Shown here piece after piece: positions 45,964 to 55,115 of a DNA stretch of 64,000 bases. The notes beneath the pieces are model-generated. The model was not told the origin of the DNA and did no database searches. It saw nothing but the letters and a program-made list of their open reading frames with translations. The stretch comes from Plastoroseomonas hellenica (GTDB lineage Bacteria; Pseudomonadota; Alphaproteobacteria; Acetobacterales; Acetobacteraceae): the NCBI RefSeq assembly GCF_018129085.1, contig NZ_JAAGBB010000026.1, forward strand, positions 1 through 64,000. Reading direction: 5' to 3'. The first letter of the stretch is position 1, and each line of letters begins with the position of its first letter. The translations under genes were made by a program, and so were the position numbers.

Positions 45964-46846
45964 GGGTCGCCTCGGCCTCGCGCGAGTTCTTGCGCCAGTG
46001 GCGGGCGCTTTCCTCCTCGACCTTGTCGGGGTCGGTGTCGAAGCGGATGCGCTGCTCGCCGGCCAGCGCCACGAAGCGCTTGCCCTTGCAGCGGCCGATC
46101 AGGGTGAGGTTCGCTTCCCGCGCCAGCTCCACGCCCCAGGCGGTGAAGCCGGAGCGCGAGATCAGGATCGGGATGCCCATGCGCACTGTCTTGATGACCA
46201 TCTCCGAGGTCAGGCGGCCGGTCGTGTAGAAGATCTTGTCCTCGGGCGGCACGGCTTCGCGGAACATCCAGCCGGCGATCTTGTCGACGGCGTTGTGGCG
46301 GCCGACATCCTCCATATAGGCGATCGGTGCATCGGCGACGCAGAGTGCGCAGCCATGGATGGCACCGGCTTCGAGATAGAGCGTCGGCAGCGTGTTGATC
46401 GCCTTCAGCAGCCCGTAGAGCCAGGAGGTGCGGAGCACCGCATCGGCCGGCAGGTGGACGCCGGCGAAATCCTCCATCAGGTCGCCGAAGGCGGTGCCCT
46501 GGGCGCAGCCGCTGGTCAGGGTCTTCTTCTTCAGCTTGGCTTCGAAATTGGTGCGCGCCTCGGTGCGCACCACGACCACCTGCAGGTCGTCGTCGTAGTC
46601 GATGGCGGTGACCCGGTCGCCCCGCTTCAGCATGCCCTGGTTGAGCAGATAGCCGAGGGCGAGGTCCTCCGGCCGATCGAGGATCGTCATCATGGTGACG
46701 ATCTCCTGCCCGTTCAGATAGAGGGTCAGCGGCCGCTCCACGGTGACGCTGGTCTCGATGCGGGCGCCGGTGTGATCGATGCCGGCGACGCGGCGGGTGA
46801 GGCGCGGGTCGGACGGATCGGGCCGGACGCGTAAGGTGTCGTCCAT
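45956..46846 (-). CDS. fdhD: Formate dehydrogenase accessory sulfurtransferase FdhD
   Basis: FdhD carries sulfur from the cysteine desulfurase IscS to the cofactor and is essential for formate dehydrogenase activity. The 296 residues include [20 protein letters not shown], the loop [40 protein letters not shown] and NAVDKIAGW, and [20 protein letters not shown]. The loop has one cysteine in TSGCAQGT where E. coli FdhD has CxxC, a variant common in alphaproteobacteria. Its 3' end overlaps mobA by 8 nt, so the transcription order is fdhD, mobA, small membrane protein. Confidence 0.93.
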   Translation of the reverse strand: MDDTLRVRPDPSDPRLTRRVAGIDHTGARIETSVTVERPLTLYLNGQEIVTMMTILDRPEDLALGYLLNQGMLKRGDRVTAIDYDDDLQVVVVRTEARTNFEAKLKKKTLTSGCAQGTAFGDLMEDFAGVHLPADAVLRTSWLYGLLKAINTLPTLYLEAGAIHGCALCVADAPIAYMEDVGRHNAVDKIAGWMFREAVPPEDKIFYTTGRLTSEMVIKTVRMGIPILISRSGFTAWGVELAREANLTLIGRCKGKRFVALAGEQRIRFDTDPDKVEEESARHWRKNSREAEATHE

Positions 46847-46864
46847 CTGTAGAGCCTATACCAA

Positions 46865-47074
46865 CGGCACGCGTTCGGCTCGTGCCGAGCGCCCGAATGG
46901 GTGCGCTCCCCCCGCGGCCGCAGGCCGCCGCCCATCCCTGCGGGGCGAGCGAAGCGATGCCCTGGGGCCGCACATGCGCCCCCGCGCGCGACCATCAGCC
47001 GACGCCAATGCCACCCTGACCGCGCGGAAGCCAAGCCGCACGGATGTGCGGCGCTGGCGTCTGAGGGCGCAATA
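46865..47074. repeat. Intergenic repeat region with chained hairpins, copy 2
   Basis: This 228-nt gap between fdhD and a membrane-protein gene has no gene. It contains GAGCGCCC-gaat-GGGTGCGCTC (about 46887-46908) and CCGCAC-ggat-GTGCGG (47036-47051), flanked by GCGGAAGCCAAG (47023-47035) and GGCGTCTGAGGG (47055-47067). The last part recurs at 29.07-29.11 kb with another stem but the same GGAT loop and flanks. The block ends 8 nt before the stop of the minus-strand gene. Confidence 0.6.
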
Positions 47075-47497
47075 TTACCGCATTCGACCTCGGAGCGTCG
47101 CCAGGATCAGGCCGGTGCCGAACCCCCAGATACCGTTCACCAGGAACGGGCGCCACCAGCGCGATGGGTCCAGGATCGGCATCGGCAACCCGCGCAGCGC
47201 CGGCGCCAGGGTCATGCTGATGGTCGCCGCCCCCAGAAGGCCCACGGTCACTGCCGCGACCATGGTCGACAGCCGCGGCCGGGCAAGCAGGATCAGCGCC
47301 ACCAGCATGCCCCAGACGCCGCCCCAGAAGGAGATCCAGAGCAGCCGCGGCAGGCCGAAGGGCTCCACCGGGCGCATCGAGAAGGGCGGGTTCATCACCA
47401 GCCCCGCATTGTACAGCGCCCAGATGGCCAACTGGTGGAAGGTCGGCACCGCGAGCAGCCCCGCGGCGAAACCCGACAGCAGCAGGCGCATGGGCAT
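47075..47497 (-). CDS. Small integral membrane protein
   Basis: The 140-residue product starts MPMRLLLSGFAAGLLAVPTF and has about four hydrophobic segments, for example LLWISFWGGVWGMLVALILL and MVAAVTVGLLGAATISMTLA, with a final FLVNGIWGFGTGLILATLRG. No named family is recognised. Alternative starts exist 24 nt upstream and 6 nt downstream. It is 51 nt downstream of the fused spermidine-synthase-like gene, probably in the same transcript. A hairpin repeat lies right behind its stop. Confidence 0.65.
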   Translation of the reverse strand: MPMRLLLSGFAAGLLAVPTFHQLAIWALYNAGLVMNPPFSMRPVEPFGLPRLLWISFWGGVWGMLVALILLARPRLSTMVAAVTVGLLGAATISMTLAPALRGLPMPILDPSRWWRPFLVNGIWGFGTGLILATLRGRMR

Positions 47498-47548
47498 GGC
47501 GGAGCTTTCCCCCTCAGGCATGGATGGTGGGGACGACCCCGGTCAAAA

Positions 47549-49774
47549 CTATGGCCGCGCCGCGCTGGCGGCGCCGAGGATCGGATTGTTGAGGTAGAAC
47601 TCGTCGCGTGGCCAGACGTCGGAGAGCGGTGCCCGCCCGCGCGGCGTCGCCGGGGTCCAGACGGCGGCGCCTCCGGCGAACAGCCCGGCATAGTCGGTGA
47701 AGTCGCGATTGCCGGCGGTGAGGTGCCTGCGCGCCGCGGGTGCGGTGAAGCGCGCGGCCAAGGCATCGGCATCGAGTGGGATCGGGCGGTCGCTGCCGAT
47801 CAGGACGCTGCCCGGCAGCAGCAGCAGCGCATGCGGGAAGGCGGCGGTGAAGGTCTCGACGACGCGCGCGGTCGGCGCCCATTGCACATAGAGGCCCCCC
47901 GGCGCCAGGCGGCGCCGGACCTGGTCCAGGAACTCCTCGGAATAAAGCAGGCCGGAATGCGAGCCCTCGGGCAGGATCGCATCCGCCTGGATCACGTCGT
48001 AGAGCGCCTCCTCCTTCGCGAGCGTCCGGCGGCCGTCGCCATACTCCAGGTTCCAGCGCGGGTCGGCGAACATGCGGGCGATGGGACCGTCCGGGTAATG
48101 ACGGCCGACCTCTGCCAGCGCCTCCAGCACCGGCGCGACCAGCTCGATCGCGCGCACCCGGCTCTCCGGACGGATGCCGGCGGCCCAGGGCGTGCCGCCG
48201 CTGCCGACGCCGATGACGAGGACACGCAGCGGCTCCGGATGCAGCAGCGGGCCCAGGCTGCCCATGAACTGGTGGATGGGCAGGAAGGGGATGCGGCCCT
48301 GCGAGAAGCCCTGGATGAAGAAGGGGCCATCCGGCTGGCCGGGCTCCCGCCGGTCGTCGCGGAAGAAGACGACGCCGGAGCGGTCCTCCGACCAGGCGAT
48401 GCGCTGCCCGGGACGCTCGGCATGCATGCGCGACCAGAAGGCGGCATTGCCGGGCAGGGCGATGAGCGCCGCTGCGCAGGCCAGCCCCAGCGCCAGCTCC
48501 GGCCCGCGGCGCCAGCCGCCGCGCCAGAGCCAGCCGAAGACCAGCAGCAGCGACAGCGCCGCCAGCAGCTTCAGCGTGCCCGCGGTGCCGAGCAGGTGCA
48601 GCGAGACGAGGCCGGTGCCGACCGATCCCGCCGCATTGCCGGCGATGTTCGCAAGCTGCACCCAGCCGACGCGGGCGCCGACTTCCGCCAGATCCTGCTG
48701 CACGGCGCGTTGCACGAAGGGGAATGTCATGCCGATCAGCAGGGAGGGCGGGCCGACGATGACGATGGCGAGCAGCACCATGGCCAGAAGCGGTCCGCCG
48801 CGCAGGCGCGAATGGTCGACCGCCATGAGGTCGGACAGCGGCGCGTAGGGCAGCACCCACCAGAGCGCCAGGATCAGCGCCGCCGCCAGCGCGAAGCCGG
48901 CTGCCTGGGTGATGAAGAAGGCGGGGCGCGGATCACGGATGCGCCGCACCAGGCGGGAGGCGATCTCGATGCCGAGACCATCGGCGAGCAGGAAGATGCC
49001 GAGCACGGTCGGGAACAAATAGGCGTGGTACTGGCCGACCTGCCCAATCAGTCGCACCCAGACGATCTCGAGCGCCACGATCACGTAGCCGGACAGGAAG
49101 ACGAGCAGGCACCAGAGCGGCAGCCCGCCGAAAGGGGCCGGCTGCGCAGGCCGCGCCGCGCGGGGCGCGGGCCGTGTGCGGTCCATGCGCGGCAGCAGCG
49201 TGAGCGCGAGCAGCGCGGCGGCGAGGTCGAGCGCTGCCGCCAGCACCAGCGCGCCGACGAAGCCGAGCTCACCGACCAGCAGCCAGCCGCCCGCGAGCGC
49301 CCCGATGCCGGCCCCCAGCGTGTTCAGCCCATAGAGGCGGGAGACGCGCTCGGCGACGGCGTCGAGCGAGGTCGCGACCGCGCGCGACAGCAGCGGCAGG
49401 GAAGCGCCCATCAGCGTCGTCGGCAGCACGAGGCCCGCGAAGCAGAGCGCGAAGATCGCGGCGGGTGCATCGACGACACCGGCGAGATCGGTCGCCAGCC
49501 AGTCATAGAGGAAGGCCTTCGACAGCAGGGCGAAGGCAGCGACCCCGGTCTCGGCGAGCGCAAAGCCGAGCAATGCGCGGGCGGGGGAAAGGCGGTCGGC
49601 GATCCGGGCGCCGAGGATGGAGCCGAGCCCGAGCCCGGCCAGGAAGGCGCCGACCACCAGCGCCGCGGAGACGGTGTCGGAGCCGGCGAAGATGCCGAGC
49701 ATGCGCTGCCAGACGATCTGGCAGAGTAGCGCCGCGAAGCCCGAACAGAAGAACGCGAATGCCAGTCGCGGCAT
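47549..49774 (-). CDS. Fused membrane transporter-like / spermidine synthase-like protein
   Basis: The 741 residues combine an N-terminal half of about 12-14 membrane helices (MPRLAFAFFCSGFAALLCQI, then VVGAFLAGLGLGSILGARIA) with a C-terminal soluble SAM-dependent domain. The latter has the nucleotide site RVLVIGVGSGGTPWAAG near residue 515, YDVIQADAILPEGSHSGLLY and LDQVRRRLAPGGLYVQWAPT, typical of spermidine-synthase-like folds. Such fusions are widespread, but polyamine synthesis has not been shown for them. No speD-like decarboxylase is nearby. The gene precedes a small membrane protein. Confidence 0.85.
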   Translation of the reverse strand: MPRLAFAFFCSGFAALLCQIVWQRMLGIFAGSDTVSAALVVGAFLAGLGLGSILGARIADRLSPARALLGFALAETGVAAFALLSKAFLYDWLATDLAGVVDAPAAIFALCFAGLVLPTTLMGASLPLLSRAVATSLDAVAERVSRLYGLNTLGAGIGALAGGWLLVGELGFVGALVLAAALDLAAALLALTLLPRMDRTRPAPRAARPAQPAPFGGLPLWCLLVFLSGYVIVALEIVWVRLIGQVGQYHAYLFPTVLGIFLLADGLGIEIASRLVRRIRDPRPAFFITQAAGFALAAALILALWWVLPYAPLSDLMAVDHSRLRGGPLLAMVLLAIVIVGPPSLLIGMTFPFVQRAVQQDLAEVGARVGWVQLANIAGNAAGSVGTGLVSLHLLGTAGTLKLLAALSLLLVFGWLWRGGWRRGPELALGLACAAALIALPGNAAFWSRMHAERPGQRIAWSEDRSGVVFFRDDRREPGQPDGPFFIQGFSQGRIPFLPIHQFMGSLGPLLHPEPLRVLVIGVGSGGTPWAAGIRPESRVRAIELVAPVLEALAEVGRHYPDGPIARMFADPRWNLEYGDGRRTLAKEEALYDVIQADAILPEGSHSGLLYSEEFLDQVRRRLAPGGLYVQWAPTARVVETFTAAFPHALLLLPGSVLIGSDRPIPLDADALAARFTAPAARRHLTAGNRDFTDYAGLFAGGAAVWTPATPRGRAPLSDVWPRDEFYLNNPILGAASAARP

Positions 49775-49948
49775 GCTCCGATCATCCCCCAGCCTTGCCG
49801 GCGCCGCCCCCTGGCGCCTTTCCGTCCCGTCTGCGCGGAGCGTCGACACATCCTTGTGAAAAGCTGGCGCTTCCGCAAGCTTGGACGGCTTGCCGCGAAG
49901 CCCGGGCTCGCGCACCCTCCGCCCCGCAATACCGAGGAGGATGTGCTC

Positions 49949-51490
49949 GTGAACGGTGCCGAAAGCCTGGTCCATACCCTGTTGAAGAGCGGGGTGGAGG
50001 TCTGCTTCTCCAACCCGGGCACGAGCGAAATGCATTTCGTCGCCGCGCTGGACCGGATCCCCGGCATGCGCTGCGTGCTCGGCCTGCAGGAGAACGTGGT
50101 CACCGGCATGGCCGATGGCTATTGGCGCATGGCCGGCAAGCCGGCGGTGACGCTGCTGCATTGCGGCCCCGGCCTCGGCAACGGCTTCGCCAACCTGCAC
50201 AACGCCCGGCGCGCGCGTTCCGGCATCGTGAACTGCGTGGGCGACCAGGCGACCTATCACCGGCCCTATGACGCGCCGCTGACCGCCGACACCGAAGGGG
50301 TCGCGCGCGGCGTTTCCGGGTGGATGCGCACCGCGCGGCGCGCGACCGAGGTCGGCCGCGACGCGGCAATCGCGGTGCAGGCGGCGCGCACGGCGCCGGG
50401 GCAGGTCGCGACGCTGATCCTGCCCTCCGACACCTGCTGGGATGATGGCGGCGTGGTCGCCGATCCGCTGCCGGTCCCCGTGGCGCAGCCGGCCGATCCG
50501 CTGGCGGTGCGCAACGCGGCGCGCATTCTGCGCGAGAAGAAGAACGTGCTGATCCTGCTCGGCGGACCCGCCCTGTTCGAGGGTGCCCAGGCCTTCGCCT
50601 GGCGGGCCGCACAGGCGACCGGCCACAAGCTGATGGCGGAGGGGTCGAACGGCCGCACACAGCGTGGCCGCGGCCGCCTGCCGCTGGAGCGCGTGCCCTA
50701 TCCGGCGGACCAGGCGATCGCCGCCCTCTCCTGGGTGGAGCACCTGATCCTGGTGAATGCCAGGGCGCCGGTCGGCTTCTTCGCCTATCCGAACATGCCC
50801 TCCATCCACTACCCGGCGAGCGCCGAGGTGCATGTGCTGACCCGCTACGAGCAGGACGCCGAGGCCGCGCTGCGGGCGCTCTGCGAGGAGCTGAAGGCGC
50901 CCGCCGCCGCGCTTCCCGATCCCGGGCCCCGGCCGGAAGGCGCACGCGGCGCGCCCACGCCGGAAGGCCTGGCGCGCACCATCGCCTCCATCATGCCGGA
51001 GGGCACGGTGATCGCCGATGAGAGCGTCTCCTTCGGCCGCGGCTTCTTCAAGGAGACCCATGCCGCGGCGCCGCATGACTGGCTGCAGATCTGTGGCGGC
51101 GCCATCGGCTGCGGCCTGCCGCTGGCGACCGGGGCCGCGATCGGCGCCGGCGGGTCGCGCCGCGTGATCGGGCTGCAGGCGGATGGCTCGGCCATGTACA
51201 CGCTGCAGGCGCTCTGGACTCAGGCGCGGGAGAAGCTGCCGGTCACCACCATCCTGCTGTCCAACCGCAAGTACCAGATCCTGCTCGGCGAATATCAGAA
51301 TGTCGGCGCCAATCCCGGCCGCACGGCGATGGACATGCTGGATCTCGGCAATCCTGATCTGGATTGGGTGAAGCTTGCGAACGGCATGGGCGTGGAAGCG
51401 GCCAAGGCCACCACGCTCGAGGCCTGCGGCGATCTTCTGGCGCAGTCCTTCGCAGGCTCCGGGCCCTTCCTGATCGAACTGGCGATCTGA
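49949..51490 (+). CDS. Acetolactate synthase-like TPP-dependent enzyme
   Basis: The 513 residues have the three-domain TPP decarboxylase layout: SLVHTLLKSGVEVCFSNPGT with TSEMHFVAAL, the catalytic glutamate in CVLGLQENVVTGMADGYWRM, and the TPP site GLQADGSAMYTLQALWTQAR (GDG replaced by ADG). It matches the acetolactate synthase large-subunit-like group that lacks a small subunit; benzoylformate decarboxylase-type activity is an alternative. A GTG start with gaggagg 8 nt upstream gives VNGAESLVH. No ilvH or ilvC is adjacent, so a catabolic role is more likely than branched-chain synthesis. Confidence 0.82.
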   Translation: MNGAESLVHTLLKSGVEVCFSNPGTSEMHFVAALDRIPGMRCVLGLQENVVTGMADGYWRMAGKPAVTLLHCGPGLGNGFANLHNARRARSGIVNCVGDQATYHRPYDAPLTADTEGVARGVSGWMRTARRATEVGRDAAIAVQAARTAPGQVATLILPSDTCWDDGGVVADPLPVPVAQPADPLAVRNAARILREKKNVLILLGGPALFEGAQAFAWRAAQATGHKLMAEGSNGRTQRGRGRLPLERVPYPADQAIAALSWVEHLILVNARAPVGFFAYPNMPSIHYPASAEVHVLTRYEQDAEAALRALCEELKAPAAALPDPGPRPEGARGAPTPEGLARTIASIMPEGTVIADESVSFGRGFFKETHAAAPHDWLQICGGAIGCGLPLATGAAIGAGGSRRVIGLQADGSAMYTLQALWTQAREKLPVTTILLSNRKYQILLGEYQNVGANPGRTAMDMLDLGNPDLDWVKLANGMGVEAAKATTLEACGDLLAQSFAGSGPFLIELAI

Positions 51491-51492
51491 GG

Positions 51493-52818
51493 ATGCGGGC
51501 GGCGCGTTGCGGGACGCGCCGCAAGCGGCGGTGCCGACCGCTCACTTCGGCGAAGATCGCGGCGCTGCTGCTCGCGACCCCAGCCTGGGCGGAGGGCAGC
51601 GCCTGCGAAGCGGGGGCCGCGGTCGCGGCCGGCATCTGCCTCCAGGGCGAGGCGCTGGTCGATGCCGTCACCGTGGCGCGGGGCGGCGTGCGGCGCGGGG
51701 AAACGGCGCTCGGGCAGTTGCGGCTGCGGTTGGAGGCCGATCTCGGCATGACGGCCGGCCTCGATCGCTGGCGCTTCGCGGCCGGTGTCGTCGGCATCTA
51801 CGGGCGGCAAGCCACGGCGACCCATGCCGGCAGCCTGGCCGCGGTCAGCAGTGCCGAGGCGCTCTCCACCTTGCGCCTCGGCGAATTGTGGCTGGAGCGG
51901 GAGCTCGACGGCATCGGGTCGCTGCGCTTCGGGCAATTGGCGGCCGATGCCGAATTCGCGGTGGCCGATGCGGCCGCCAATCTGGTGAACGGCAGCTTCG
52001 GCTGGCCGGTGGCGCTGAGCACCAGCCTGCCCGCCGGCGGCGCCGCCTATCCTTTCGCGGTGCCCGGGTTGCGCCTGGCGTTCGGCGATCCCGTTGATGG
52101 CCCGGCATTCAGGATCGGGCTCTTCTCGGGCAATCCCGGCGGGCGCCATGGCGCAGCGACGGATCCCCAGCGCCACAACCGCTACGGCACGCTGTTTCCC
52201 GTCCATGGCGGGGGCTTCGCGATCGCCGAGGGCAGTTTCGCGGTTGCCGATACGGCCAGCCTGAAGCTCGGCGGCTGGTTCCACAATGGCGGCTTCGATG
52301 ACCAGCGGCGCGACGTGGCCGGGCTGTCGCTCGCCGATCCCGCCGGCAACGGCGTACCGCGCCGGCATGGCAGTAATTTTGGCGGCTATGGCGTCGCGGA
52401 AGCGACCATCTGGCGCGGCGAGGCGGGGCAGCGCATCGCGGTCTTCGGCCGCGCCTTCGCGCAGCCGGGGGACCGCAACCTGGTCAGCGCCCAGTTCGAT
52501 GCCGGCCTGGCCTGGTACAATCCCCTCGGGCGCGATGGCGAGGCCTTCTCGCTCGGCGTCAGCCAGGCCCGCATCGGCCGCGCCGCGCGCGGGCTGGACC
52601 GCGACCGGCAGGGCTTCGGCGAAGCCCGCACGACCCGGGATGCGGAAACCGTGGTCGAGGCGAATTACGAGGTGCCGCTGGTGCCGGCGCATCTGTTCAT
52701 CCGGCCCCTGGTGCAATGGATCATCCACCCCGGCGCGCGCGAGCCGGATCCGCGCGCCGGGCCGCGGCCGCTGCGCGATGCGGTGGTGCTGGGCTTCAGG
52801 CTGCGCGCGGCGATCTGA
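51493..52818 (+). CDS. OprB-like carbohydrate-selective porin
   Basis: The 441-residue product starts MRAARCGTRRKRRCRPLTSA with a basic N-region and the signal-like AKIAALLLATPAWAEGSA. The rest is strand-rich with the OprB features FGQLAADAEFAVADAAANLV, GNPGGRHGAATDPQRHNRYG, SLKLGGWFHNGGFDDQRRDV and EANYEVPLVPAHLFIRPLVQ, then a C-terminal LGFRLRAAI. It should be an outer-membrane pore for sugars or related solutes. It begins 2 nt after the previous stop with overlapping gagg, suggesting co-transcription. Confidence 0.82.
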   Translation: MRAARCGTRRKRRCRPLTSAKIAALLLATPAWAEGSACEAGAAVAAGICLQGEALVDAVTVARGGVRRGETALGQLRLRLEADLGMTAGLDRWRFAAGVVGIYGRQATATHAGSLAAVSSAEALSTLRLGELWLERELDGIGSLRFGQLAADAEFAVADAAANLVNGSFGWPVALSTSLPAGGAAYPFAVPGLRLAFGDPVDGPAFRIGLFSGNPGGRHGAATDPQRHNRYGTLFPVHGGGFAIAEGSFAVADTASLKLGGWFHNGGFDDQRRDVAGLSLADPAGNGVPRRHGSNFGGYGVAEATIWRGEAGQRIAVFGRAFAQPGDRNLVSAQFDAGLAWYNPLGRDGEAFSLGVSQARIGRAARGLDRDRQGFGEARTTRDAETVVEANYEVPLVPAHLFIRPLVQWIIHPGAREPDPRAGPRPLRDAVVLGFRLRAAI

Positions 52819-52937
52819 CGCAGGTCTTTTCGGCGCGCCACGGCTCACCGAACGCGAATCAGCCCCCAGTTCCTGCGGGCATCTTCGCCGATCCGGGATT
52901 GTCGTCCGGACGGCATCGGTTTTGGGAGGACGGACGA

Positions 52938-53711
52938 ATGGAGCTCGGACTTCGAGGCAAGCGCGTGCTGGTGACCGGCGCCTCCAAGGGCATCGGTCTC
53001 GCCTGCGCTGCCGCCTTCGCGGCGGAAGGCTGCGACCTGGTGCTGGTCTCGCGCGGCGCCGAGGCGCTGGAAGCGGCGGCAGCCGGGATCCGCGCGCGGC
53101 ACAATGTCGGGGTCGCCGCGCATGCCGCCGATCTCGGTGACGGCGCAGCGCGGGAAGGGCTCAAGGCCGCGCATCCCGGCATCGATATCCTGGTGAACAA
53201 TGCCGGCGCGATTCCGGGCGGGCGGCTTGCCGATATCGACATGGCGCGCTGGCAGCAGGCCTGGGCGCTGAAGGTGATGGGCTACATCCATCTCTGCCAG
53301 CTCTATCTGCCGGGGATGGAGGCGGCGAAGGCCGGCGCCATCGTCAACATCATCGGCATGGCGGGGCGTGCACCGCGTGCGGACTACATCTGCGGCGCCG
53401 CGGGCAATGCCGCGCTGATCGCCTTCACCCAGGCGCTCGGCGGGCGCAGCGTGGACCAGGGCGTGCGCGTCACCGGCATCAACCCCGCCGCGACCCGCAC
53501 CGATCGCATCATCACCCTGTCGAAGAGCCGCGCCGCGCAGAAATTCGGCGACGAGAGCCGCTGGGAGGAGATGCTGCAGGGCTTGCCTTTCGGCCGCCCG
53601 GCGGAACCGGAGGAGATCGCGGCGCTGGCCGTCTTCCTGGCATCGAAGCCCGGCAGCTATCTCAGCGGCACCGTCGTCGACGTGGATGGCGGCGGCATGT
53701 TCCGCGGCTGA
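52938..53711 (+). CDS. SDR-family oxidoreductase lacking the catalytic lysine
   Basis: The 257 residues have the SDR Rossmann opening KRVLVTGASKGIGLACAAAF and the NNAG motif (DILVNNAGAIPGG). At the active site the tyrosine is present (RADYICGAAGNAAL near residue 154), but the YxxxK lysine is Ala, and the usual serine is replaced in NIIGMAGRA. This matches a known divergent SDR subgroup with YICG, so the change is a lineage feature, not a broken gene. GTVVDVDGGGMFRG closes the protein. Reaction unknown. gggagga lies 8 nt upstream. Confidence 0.85.
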   Translation: MELGLRGKRVLVTGASKGIGLACAAAFAAEGCDLVLVSRGAEALEAAAAGIRARHNVGVAAHAADLGDGAAREGLKAAHPGIDILVNNAGAIPGGRLADIDMARWQQAWALKVMGYIHLCQLYLPGMEAAKAGAIVNIIGMAGRAPRADYICGAAGNAALIAFTQALGGRSVDQGVRVTGINPAATRTDRIITLSKSRAAQKFGDESRWEEMLQGLPFGRPAEPEEIAALAVFLASKPGSYLSGTVVDVDGGGMFRG

Positions 53712-53789
53712 GCAAGAAGAAGCCCGCCCGCACGGTTCGTGCGGGCGGGCCAAGTCGGACGCGGGCCGGCAGCCCGTGTCGAGGACGCT

Positions 53790-54920
53790 TCAGCGTGCCG
53801 TGGTGCCGCCGGTCAGGCCGCCGAGCAGGCCGGTGACCGGGCTCAGCAGGCCACCCGCCGCACCGCCCGTGGCGCCGCCGCCGGCGACACCGCCGACCAG
53901 GCCGGTCACCGTGCCGACCACGCCGCCGACCAGGCCGGTCACCGGGGCGAGCGCGCCACCGGTGGTCCCGCCGGTCGCCCCGCCGAGCACGCCGGTCACC
54001 GGGGCGAGCAGGCCACCACCGGTGCCACCCGTCGCGCCACCCAGCAGGCCGGTGACCGGGGCGAGCACGCCACCGGTCGCACCGCCCGTGGCGCCGCCCA
54101 CGACGCCTGTGACGCCGCCGAGCACGCCGTTCACGGCGCCGACCGCCCCGCCGACCACGCCGCCCACCGTGCCGACCAGGCCCGTGACAGTGCCGTTCAC
54201 CGGCGTCGCGAGGCCAGCGACGGTGTTGCGGTTCACGGCGCCGCCGGTGACGCCGCCGAGCACGTCGCCGACATTGGTCAGCACCGTGGGCAGCGTGCTG
54301 GTCAGCACATTGCCGCCCGACGCGGTGGTCGGCAGCAGCGTGCCGTTGACCACGGCGCCGCGGGCGGTGGTCGATGACAAGGCGCTGGCCGAGAGCAGGC
54401 TCGGGGTATTGGCGCCGGCGCCGGAGCCCAGCAGATTCTGGTCGGCGACGGTGACGCGGAGCAGCGGATCGAGGATCGAACCGACCGGGTTGGCGCTCTG
54501 CCCGCTGAGCGCGCCGGTCAGGCCGGTGACCGCGCCGCCGACCGCACCCTGAAGCGTGGCCGGCACATTGGCCGGGAGCGAGACGATGGCCGCCGGCGTG
54601 CCGTTGACGGGGACGGTGATGGTCGTGCCGGTGTTCGGGTCGGTGGTGATGCCGACGCCGGCCGTCGTGGTGGTCGAGGTATTGGTGGTCGGCGGCGGGT
54701 TGTTGGGGCCACCGCCGCCGCCCGGCGGATTGGCGCCGCCACCACCACCCGGCGGCGGCGTGGTGCCACCGCCGCCCGGCGGGTTGGTGCCGCCACCGCC
54801 CGGAGGATTGACGCTGCCGAAGTCGAGGCCGCCGCCACCACCGCCATTGCAGGCGGCGAGCAGCGCCACGGAAGCAACGGTCAGCAAAAGACCGGTGCGA
54901 GGGGAACGTCTCGTCGCCAT
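53790..54920 (-). CDS. Gly-rich repetitive lipoprotein
   Basis: The 376-residue product starts MATRRSPRTGLLLTVASVAL followed by the lipobox LAAC, so it should be a lipoprotein. A Gly/Pro segment (GGGG, NPPGGGG, TTPPPGGGG) runs to about residue 75, then a less repetitive middle, then tandem units such as LAPVTGLLGGATGGTGGG and LAPVTGVLGGATGGTTGG with a period near 20 residues toward the C-terminus. It is probably extracytoplasmic and structural. No family is recognised. The nucleotide sequence is repetitive too, so assembly length deserves care. Confidence 0.7.
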   Translation of the reverse strand: MATRRSPRTGLLLTVASVALLAACNGGGGGGLDFGSVNPPGGGGTNPPGGGGTTPPPGGGGGANPPGGGGGPNNPPPTTNTSTTTTAGVGITTDPNTGTTITVPVNGTPAAIVSLPANVPATLQGAVGGAVTGLTGALSGQSANPVGSILDPLLRVTVADQNLLGSGAGANTPSLLSASALSSTTARGAVVNGTLLPTTASGGNVLTSTLPTVLTNVGDVLGGVTGGAVNRNTVAGLATPVNGTVTGLVGTVGGVVGGAVGAVNGVLGGVTGVVGGATGGATGGVLAPVTGLLGGATGGTGGGLLAPVTGVLGGATGGTTGGALAPVTGLVGGVVGTVTGLVGGVAGGGATGGAAGGLLSPVTGLLGGLTGGTTAR

Positions 54921-55115
54921 TCTCTGGGCATCCTTGTGGCTCGGTGGCTGGCGTCGTTCCAGCAACGCCGCGATGCCGCCACGCTAGGATGTCGAGAAAG
55001 GCTACAGTGTCAGGTTGTGTCCGGATTTATTTCGACCGCCGACCAGAGTCGTGCGGCGTTGCCGCAACGCGGCCATCGCTGAGAGCCCGTTGTTTTCAAA
55101 CGGTCTCGGACAGCG
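54921..55115. other. Intergenic gap with small inverted repeats
   Basis: These 195 nt carry no gene. Seen are GCGTTGC-c-GCAACGC (55056-55070), and CCGTTgttttcAAACGG around 55088-55103 with flanking gag/ctc, which would end transcripts of the minus-strand amidohydrolase. The promoter of the lipoprotein gene should lie here too (minus strand, A/T-rich gtccggatttatttcgacc around 55018-55036). Confidence 0.4.

Noticed and set aside
46901-49729. 942-codon plus-strand frame opposite the fused spermidine-synthase-like gene
   Set aside because: Low-complexity Arg/Gln/Glu/Gly-rich sequence antisense to a well-supported protein; no start signal or family.
53800-54180. CRISPR-like array in the repetitive segment
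   Set aside because: The repeats are in frame and encode Gly-rich units of a lipoprotein; spacing and spacers are not those of a CRISPR array and no cas gene is near.
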